DNA of 13,942 bases from Spirochaetia bacterium. GTDB taxonomy: Bacteria > Patescibacteriota > Minisyncoccia > UBA6257 > UBA9933. Position 1 is the first letter of the stretch. Every line of letters starts with the position of its first letter. The DNA lies in NCBI GenBank assembly GCA_007279775.1, contig QYPD01000027.1, positions 1 to 13,942 on the forward strand. Reading direction: 5' to 3'. Under the pieces are notes generated by a model. The model was not told where the DNA came from, did no database searches, and was given only the letters and a program-made list of their open reading frames with translations. This document shows positions 7,393-11,267 of the stretch, one piece after another. The position numbers were made by a program, and so were the translations under genes.

Positions 7393-7469
7393 GCCCGACC
7401 GAAGGAGGTGATGAAAATCACGGTCGGGCTCAAACTTGAATCTGTTAAATTTAGCGGTTTCAAGTTTGA
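7393..7469 (+). ncRNA. Structured trailer RNA element, copy 1 (two hairpins, SD in a bulge)
   Basis: Five bases after the stop codon, hairpin 1 has outer arms GCCCGACC (7393-7400) and GGTCGGGC (7422-7429), and inner arms GTGAT (7408-7412) and ATCAC (7417-7421) closed by a GAAA tetraloop. A one-sided 7-base bulge, GAAGGAG (7401-7407), is an exposed Shine-Dalgarno sequence. Hairpin 2 has 11-base arms at 7430-7440 and 7459-7469 with an 18-base loop. Between the copies the pair T7437-A7462 becomes C-G, which keeps the stem. The element is conserved with the gene and precedes a terminator. Whether it acts within the mRNA or as a separate small RNA is not known. Confidence 0.6.
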
Positions 7470-7480
7470 AAAATAAAATC

Positions 7481-7503
7481 CAGGCGCGAAAACGCCTGTT
7501 TTT
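7481..7503 (+). terminator. Rho-independent terminator, repeat copy B
   Basis: CAGGCGCGAAAACGCCTG (7481-7498), identical to copies A and D, then five T. It ends the copy 1 cassette and lies 31 bases before the NUDIX promoter. Confidence 0.85.
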
Positions 7504-7529
7504 AATTTATTGCTAGAATTCGAAAAATA

Positions 7530-7558
7530 TTGACAAAATAAATAAAATATGCCATACT
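7530..7558 (+). promoter_or_regulatory. Promoter of the NUDIX gene
   Basis: TTGACA (7530-7535), 17 bases, CATACT (7553-7558). The bases after the -10 (GATTTCAGTACAAA) resemble those after the DMT and Cys-rich promoters. An AT-rich leader follows. Confidence 0.7.
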
Positions 7559-7607
7559 GATTTCAGTACAAAAACCTAAAAATAAAAAGGAAAGGATGTG
7601 ATGACTA

Positions 7608-8066
7608 GTGGAAAAGAGTATGACGGTGTTTGCGGTTATTATCGGGTTACCAAAAGAAGAAGGAAAAATACTTTTGGTTCAGGACAAGGATGAGCGATTT
7701 CCTCCTATGTGGAAGCTACCGGGAGGCAGAGTTGAAGTATGGGAATCCCCCGATGTTGCGCTTTATCGCGAACTGGATGAAGAAGTTGGGGCAGTTGTGT
7801 ATCCCGTCGAAGACGAAGACGTAATTTTCGAGGTTGACCTTGGCGACCACATTTTCAGGGTTTACAAGGCGGCTTATTATGACGGGGAAATCAGCCAGTG
7901 CAGCGACGAAATAGAGAAGATTAAAACATTCTCCGTGGGCGAAATGGCACAACTTCTGGTGGAAAAAAAGATTCTGCCGAGGCACGCCGCCGCGATCGAA
8001 AGGTATCTTGCCTTGCGCGAAAAAGACGCTCCAATGTCCGTAGAGAAACTGGCTGCGGAAGTGTAA
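7608..8066 (+). CDS. NUDIX hydrolase
   Basis: Hydrolyses a nucleoside diphosphate linked to another group, with Mg or Mn. The Nudix box is complete: G40-x5-E46-x7-R54-E55-L-x-E58-E59-V-G61, preceded by MWKLPGG, the usual lead-in strand. At 152 residues it is a single-domain enzyme. The substrate is open; short NUDIX proteins range from dNTP sanitisers to RNA-cap or sugar-nucleotide hydrolases. The GTG at 7608 is preferred because AAAGGATGTGAT (7591-7602) ends 5 bases upstream; an in-frame ATG at 7620 is the alternative. It is a single-gene cassette with its own promoter and terminator, between a Cys-rich gene cassette and an AbiE cassette. Codons are more GC-rich than in the following AbiE genes. 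Confidence 0.9.
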   Translation: MEKSMTVFAVIIGLPKEEGKILLVQDKDERFPPMWKLPGGRVEVWESPDVALYRELDEEVGAVVYPVEDEDVIFEVDLGDHIFRVYKAAYYDGEISQCSDEIEKIKTFSVGEMAQLLVEKKILPRHAAAIERYLALREKDAPMSVEKLAAEV

Positions 8067-8096
8067 ACCAGTTGTCTTCCGGACAAAATGAATCTT

Positions 8097-8130
8097 GCCC
8101 CCGTCGAGAGATCGATTGGGGGCGTTTTTT
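8097..8130 (+). terminator. Rho-independent terminator of the NUDIX gene
   Basis: GCCCCC (8097-8102) pairs with GGGGGC (8118-8123), with an inner TCGA-GAGA-TCGA hairpin, then G and six T. This gene therefore has its own terminator, independent of the CAGGCG repeat that follows at 8162. Confidence 0.88.
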
Positions 8131-8161
8131 ATCTCGGAAGGCATTTTATATCCATAAAACC

Positions 8162-8178
8162 CAGGCGCAAAAAACGCC
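8162..8178 (+). repeat. Degenerate CAGGCG hairpin, repeat copy C
   Basis: CAGGCGCAAAAAACGCC, preceded by ATAAAACC as in copy E. The right arm lacks the final TG and no T run follows, so it is a poor terminator. It marks the border between the NUDIX and AbiE cassettes at the place where the other cassettes have an intact copy. Confidence 0.7.
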
Positions 8179-8184
8179 ATTGCA

Positions 8185-8213
8185 TTGACTTTTTTAAAGC
8201 GTTCTGGTAAATT
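8185..8213 (+). promoter_or_regulatory. Promoter of the AbiE operon
   Basis: TTGACT (8185-8190), 17 bases, TAAATT (8208-8213) with TGG just upstream. Transcription should start near 8219-8221, leaving a leader of about 12 bases with no Shine-Dalgarno sequence before the 8233 ATG. Confidence 0.7.
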
Positions 8214-8231
8214 AGCATAAAGTGCTAATTT
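8209..8231 (+). promoter_or_regulatory. Inverted-repeat operator, likely AbiEi binding site
   Basis: AAATTAGCA (8209-8217) and TGCTAATTT (8223-8231) are perfect 9-base arms around TAAAG. The site overlaps the -10 box and the expected transcription start and ends one base before the AbiEi ATG. AbiEi proteins are known to repress their own operon through inverted repeats, so this is the natural candidate; binding itself is inferred. Confidence 0.7.
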
Positions 8232-8232
8232 T

Positions 8233-8820
8233 ATGAAATGGCTTGATTTTGAACGACAATTGAAGGCAAAAAGCATTAAGTTGTTTACACCACTTGATGT
8301 TAAAAGATTTTTGGGCAGGTCTAAAATGGCTTCTCAGTTTTTAGTTTATCGTTTAAAGAAAAAGGGATATGTTGCCAGTGTTAAGCGGGGGCTGTATAAA
8401 CTATCTGATGAACAAATTCCTGATTTATATGTGGCTAATAAAATTTATTCTCCATCATATGTTTCCTTAGAATTTGCATTGTCGTATCACGGCGTTATTC
8501 CAGAAACTGTTTACGAGATTACTTCAGTTACCACGAAAGCTACTCGTAGATTTGAAACGTTAGGAAAAGCTTTTTCTTACCGCAAAATAAAAAAAATCGC
8601 GTATACCGGATATGAAATTCAAAAACAAAAAGGTCTAAGTTTTAATATTGCGAATGCTGAGAAAGCATTTGTAGATTTAAATTATTTACGGCTTAAAAAT
8701 AAGCAAAAACCGATTTCTCGGTTTAATAAAGAAAAAATTAATCCGGAAAAAGCACTGCGTTACGCAAAATTGTTCAACAATGTGAAACTTATTAGTATAA
8801 TTAAATCTACATTACAATGA
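8233..8820 (+). CDS. abiEi: AbiEi-family antitoxin (type IV toxin-antitoxin)
   Basis: 195 residues: an N-terminal winged helix-turn-helix (about 10-70; LDVKRFLG, MASQFLVYRLKKKGYVASVKRGLYKL) followed by the family's C-terminal domain (YVSLEFALSYHGVIPETVYEITSV, then NIANAEKAFVDLNYLR). In known AbiE systems this protein represses the operon and counteracts the toxin without stably binding it. It overlaps the AbiEii gene by four bases (ATGA), so the pair is translationally coupled. The start has no SD; it lies just after the operator. Known AbiE systems give phage resistance or stabilise mobile DNA. Codon use is AT-rich, unlike the preceding NUDIX gene, consistent with a separate origin. Confidence 0.88.
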   Translation: MKWLDFERQLKAKSIKLFTPLDVKRFLGRSKMASQFLVYRLKKKGYVASVKRGLYKLSDEQIPDLYVANKIYSPSYVSLEFALSYHGVIPETVYEITSVTTKATRRFETLGKAFSYRKIKKIAYTGYEIQKQKGLSFNIANAEKAFVDLNYLRLKNKQKPISRFNKEKINPEKALRYAKLFNNVKLISIIKSTLQ

Positions 8821-9578
8821 TTTCATTAGAAACACTCGAAAAATTAAGTAAACAATACCAAATGGAAATATTCCCAAATGTCGTCCGGGAATACTTCCAG
8901 CATATTTTTTTAGGAGAGTTGTATAAATTACCAGATGCTGAAAGGTTGCTTTTTAAAGGTGGCACGGCGTTAAGAATTATCTATGGTAGCCCGCGTTTTT
9001 CGGAAGATTTAGATTTTTCTCTTTTCGGTGTTGCTCAGAACAATATTAAGCCATTTGTTGAGGGGCTTTTTGCCAGTGTTTTGGTGGAGATGGAACACGC
9101 TGGCATAAAGATTGTAATTGGAGACAAAATCGGCGCTACGAGCGGTGGATATTTCGGCGTCGCGACTTTTCGCATGTTTGAATATCCGCCAGTTAGCGTG
9201 GAGATAAATGTGTCATCTTGTAACGGTAGAGCTGTTATCGGCGAAATAGACAGTATCGCGAATAATTTTGTACCTACCTATACCGTTATTCATCTACCGC
9301 AAGCCGAAATTGTAGAAGAAAAAATTTTTGATGCTCTTATTAATCGAAAAAAACCACGTGATTTTTATGACCTTTATATTATTATGCGAAAGAGTATGCT
9401 TTCTCCGGAGCACAAGAAAAAACTTGGCCCAATTAAAGATTCTATTATTAGAGACGCGAGACAAATTAATTTTAAGGCAGAACTCAGCGCATTTTTGCCA
9501 ATTGATCAGCAGGGAATTATACGAGATTTTCCAGTGACGCTTGAACGTGAGTTAAACAACCAATTAAGCGGATTATAA
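8817..9578 (+). CDS. abiEii: AbiEii/AbiGii-family nucleotidyltransferase toxin
   Basis: 253-residue DNA-polymerase-beta-like nucleotidyltransferase. Seen: KGGTAL (GG at 48-49), the SEDLDFS motif with metal-binding D64 and D66, a third acidic residue candidate E129 in VSVEINVS, and EEKIFDAL followed by KPRDFYDLY (K169, R181, D182, D185), matching the family's motifs III and IV. All expected catalytic positions appear intact, so it should be active. Members of this family transfer nucleotides, in some studied cases to tRNA 3' ends, and stop growth. It is encoded as the second gene of a two-gene operon with its antitoxin. An imperfect hairpin made of TTATAAAA and TTTTATAA lies at the stop codon, before terminator copy D. 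Confidence 0.9.
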   Translation: MISLETLEKLSKQYQMEIFPNVVREYFQHIFLGELYKLPDAERLLFKGGTALRIIYGSPRFSEDLDFSLFGVAQNNIKPFVEGLFASVLVEMEHAGIKIVIGDKIGATSGGYFGVATFRMFEYPPVSVEINVSSCNGRAVIGEIDSIANNFVPTYTVIHLPQAEIVEEKIFDALINRKKPRDFYDLYIIMRKSMLSPEHKKKLGPIKDSIIRDARQINFKAELSAFLPIDQQGIIRDFPVTLERELNNQLSGL

Positions 9579-9603
9579 AAATTCATGGATTTTATAATAA
9601 ACC

Positions 9604-9628
9604 CAGGCGCGAAAACGCCTGTTTTTTT
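9604..9628 (+). terminator. Rho-independent terminator, repeat copy D
   Basis: CAGGCGCGAAAACGCCTG (9604-9621) then seven T. It ends the AbiE operon. Its T run merges with the first bases (TTTGCGG) of the second duplicated cassette. Confidence 0.88.
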
Positions 9629-9652
9629 GCGGTTTTGCGTTGAGCTAAATTA

Positions 9653-9681
9653 TTTACAAGGTGGCTGAAGTATGCTACCCT
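9653..9681 (+). promoter_or_regulatory. Promoter of Cys-rich gene, copy 2
   Basis: TTTACA (9653-9658), 17 bases, TACCCT (9676-9681), aligned base for base with the copy 1 promoter. The inverted repeat of copy 1 is weakened here (ACAAGGT against ACCCTGT, one mismatch), so regulation could differ. Confidence 0.65.
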
Positions 9682-9719
9682 GTTTTTAGTTCAAAAAAAA
9701 TTTTTTGGGGAGGTTAATG

Positions 9720-10013
9720 ATGAGCAAGAATAGAAATCTTGAATGGTTTGTAGACGAACTGTTGTGGCTCTTTCGGGATATGGAAGCTTCTGAAATTAAC
9801 GAGATTATGGAAGTATTCCGAAAGAACGACGAACTCCGCATGGATGGTTATGGGTGGAAACGGGTGAAAGTCAAATGTTTTTCGTTGGGATGTGAATGGA
9901 AGGGCAGGCGCGTCTGGGGAGAGAATATGTTTAAAAAGCTTTGCCCGCGATGCGGAGAAAGATATAAGAGTGGGAAAACCACCATAGACTGCCCAAATAC
10001 ATGTACTTATTAA
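9720..10013 (+). CDS. Cys-rich zinc-binding protein of unknown function, copy 2
   Basis: 97 residues, the paralogue of the protein at 7082. The helical N-terminal half (WFVDELLWLFRDM, ASEINEIMEVFRKND) and MDGYGWKRV are nearly unchanged. The Cys module is C53, C58, CPRC (C75, C78), C91 and C95. Compared with copy 1 the first Cys pair is closer together, the CC doublet is lost and a C-terminal Cys is gained, so metal ligands may be arranged a little differently. Two ATGs stand in tandem (9717 and 9720); the second is chosen because it lies 6 bases after GGGGAGG (9707-9713), the same spacing as in copy 1. Function unknown, as for copy 1. Confidence 0.8.
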   Translation: MSKNRNLEWFVDELLWLFRDMEASEINEIMEVFRKNDELRMDGYGWKRVKVKCFSLGCEWKGRRVWGENMFKKLCPRCGERYKSGKTTIDCPNTCTY

Positions 10014-10022
10014 ATAATTTAT

Positions 10023-10099
10023 GCCCGACCGAAGGAGGTGATAAAAATCACGGTCGGGCTCAAACTCGAATCCATTAAATTTAGCGGTTTCGAGTTTGA
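10023..10099 (+). ncRNA. Structured trailer RNA element, copy 2
   Basis: Same fold as 7393-7469. Outer arms 10023-10030 and 10052-10059; bulge GAAGGAG (10031-10037); inner arms 10038-10042 and 10047-10051 around AAAA instead of GAAA. Hairpin 2 arms are 10060-10070 and 10089-10099, with C10067-G10092 in place of the T-A pair of copy 1. Changes fall in loops or are compensated, which argues for selection on RNA structure. Confidence 0.6.
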
Positions 10100-10111
10100 G
10101 AGTATAAAACC

Positions 10112-10135
10112 CAGGCGCAAAAACGCCTGTTTTTT
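10112..10135 (+). terminator. Rho-independent terminator, repeat copy E
   Basis: CAGGCGCAAAAACGCCTG (10112-10129), one base different from copies A, B and D in the loop, then six T. It separates the last duplicated cassette from the MazG-RadC-helicase operon. Confidence 0.87.
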
Positions 10136-10174
10136 GAATTTTGGGCTATGTGGCCGCGGCTTTTCGCTGGTGGG

Positions 10175-10189
10175 ATATGGTGGTATAAT
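10175..10189 (+). promoter_or_regulatory. Extended -10 promoter of the MazG-RadC-helicase operon
   Basis: ATATGGTGGTATAAT, with TATAAT at 10184-10189 and no good -35 at the usual distance. Identical over 15 bases to the glgA promoter. The ATG at 10199 is only 9 bases downstream, so the mRNA should be leaderless or nearly so. Confidence 0.65.
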
Positions 10190-10198
10190 GTAAAGAAT

Positions 10199-10546
10199 AT
10201 GAAAAATATAGATGAATTAACACAAAAAATAATAGCTTTTCGAGATGCGCGAGATTGGAAACAATTTCATAATCCAAAAGATTTAGCTTTGTCTTTGGTT
10301 TTAGAGGCGGCAGAGGTTACGGAGCATTTCCAGTGGAAAAGTAAGGAGGAAATTGAAAATTATATCAAGACAAATAAATCTGATATCGGCGAGGAGTTAG
10401 CAGATGTTTTATATTGGGTACTTTTGATGAGCCACGATTTAAGCATAGATGTGTTTGATGCGTTGGATAAAAAAATCAAAAAAAATGAAGATAAGTATCC
10501 AGTAGAAAAAGCAAAAGGAAAACATACGAAATATAATAAATTATAG
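10199..10546 (+). CDS. MazG-like nucleotide pyrophosphohydrolase
   Basis: A 115-residue all-alpha NTP pyrophosphatase of the MazG/RS21-C6 type, which removes pyrophosphate from (d)NTPs. The metal-binding signature is present: LVLEAAEVTEHFQW with E36 and E39, then DIGEELADVLYWVLL with E65/E66 and D69. It begins at ATG 10199, just after the promoter; the longer open frame from 10148 contains the -10 box and is rejected. It is the first gene of a tight operon: RadC follows after 7 bases. Stand-alone members can be house-cleaning enzymes (for example on dCTP analogues), but pairing with a nuclease-helicase raises the option of nucleotide depletion during phage attack. That last idea is inference. 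Confidence 0.88.
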   Translation: MKNIDELTQKIIAFRDARDWKQFHNPKDLALSLVLEAAEVTEHFQWKSKEEIENYIKTNKSDIGEELADVLYWVLLMSHDLSIDVFDALDKKIKKNEDKYPVEKAKGKHTKYNKL

Positions 10547-10553
10547 AAACGTC

Positions 10554-11264
10554 ATGATTCCCGAAGGAATAAAAAATAATCTAGGGAAAGCAATTGCACA
10601 TAAAGGTGCTGGTCATAGGAAAAGACTTCGGGATAGATTTTTACAGTCAGGTCTCGATGGATTTTTGGACTATGAAATAGTGGAATTACTTTTAACTCTT
10701 GGAACACCGCGACGGGATTGCAAACAGATGGCTAAAGAGGCAATTAAAGAATTTAAGAGTCTACGCGGGGTTTTGGGCGCGACGATACAAGAATTACAAA
10801 AAATAAAAGGTATTGGCCTATCTAACGCTTTTGGTTTAATACTTTTTCAAGCCGTATCGGAAAGGTATACAAAAGAAAATATTCCCGAAAAACTATCACT
10901 GTCTTCTGCTGAGTCGGTTGCGAACTATTTACAAAAATCAATAGGATTGAAAAAAAAGGAACACTTTGTAATCTTATACCTTGATTCTAGAAATAGGCTA
11001 ATTGTTGAAGATGTTTCTACTGGAACCATTAATGCAAGCCTTGTGCATCCAAGAGAGGTTTTTAAGAAAGCTATTTTAACAAATGCTGTACAATGTATCG
11101 TTGCGCACAATCACCCATCGGGAGATCCCGAGCCATCACCACAGGATATAGCGCTTACTCGACAACTCGTAGATGCCTCAAAAATTATCGGGATTGATTT
11201 GATTGACCATGTGATTGTTACAAATGATAAATTTTCAAGCTTAAGAGAGCTTAAATTACTTTAA
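10554..11264 (+). CDS. radC: RadC family JAB/MPN-domain protein
   Basis: 236 residues. N-terminal helical part typical of RadC (HRKRLRDRFLQSGLDGFLDYEIVELLL), a helix-hairpin-helix near 80-98 (LQKIKGIGLSNAFGLI), then the JAB metal-binding domain with E136, H185-N-H187, S195 and D198 (HNHPSGDPEPSPQD), the full JAMM set. The biochemical role of RadC is unsettled; the historical DNA-repair label is not well supported, and RadC proteins are frequent on mobile DNA. It sits between the MazG-like gene (7-base gap) and the helicase gene (3-base gap). There is no SD at its start, so it likely depends on coupling. Complete length and all ligands present suggest an active metalloenzyme. Confidence 0.92.
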   Translation: MIPEGIKNNLGKAIAHKGAGHRKRLRDRFLQSGLDGFLDYEIVELLLTLGTPRRDCKQMAKEAIKEFKSLRGVLGATIQELQKIKGIGLSNAFGLILFQAVSERYTKENIPEKLSLSSAESVANYLQKSIGLKKKEHFVILYLDSRNRLIVEDVSTGTINASLVHPREVFKKAILTNAVQCIVAHNHPSGDPEPSPQDIALTRQLVDASKIIGIDLIDHVIVTNDKFSSLRELKLL

Positions 11265-11267
11265 ATT

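Larger units (their letters stand above)
6990..7503 (+). repeat. Duplicated cassette, copy 1
   Basis: From TTTGCGGTTTTGCG at 6990 through the hairpin and T run at 7503, this unit matches 9626-10135 along its whole length: promoter, leader, Cys-rich gene, structured trailer and terminator. It joins directly to the rarA stop codon. The two copies are similar but not identical (many silent changes and small indels), so the duplication is not recent. Confidence 0.9.
9626..10135 (+). repeat. Duplicated cassette, copy 2
   Basis: Counterpart of 6990-7503, same orientation, separated from it by the NUDIX and AbiE cassettes. Similarity runs from TTTGCGG to the T run of hairpin copy E. The coding part is 12 bases shorter than in copy 1. 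Confidence 0.9.

Noticed and set aside
7411-7476. 21-residue frame starting at ATG 7411 in the trailer of copy 1
   Set aside because: The SD is only 2 bases from the ATG, copy 2 has ATA instead and loses the stop codon, and differences between copies follow RNA pairing rather than codons.
7481-7503. Integron attC site
   Set aside because: No GTTRRRY/RYYYAAC core pair or bulged bases are seen, and no integron integrase lies in the window.
7716-8276. 186-codon open frame on the minus strand
   Set aside because: It lies opposite the NUDIX gene, its terminator and the AbiE promoter; the product resembles no family and there is no promoter or SD for it.
7481-10129. CRISPR-like array
   Set aside because: The 18-base repeats are separated by 500-1440 bases of coding DNA and have hairpin-plus-T-run terminator form; there are no spacers or cas genes.
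10148-10198. Upstream start for the MazG-like gene
   Set aside because: It would place the -10 box inside the coding sequence and adds residues foreign to the family.
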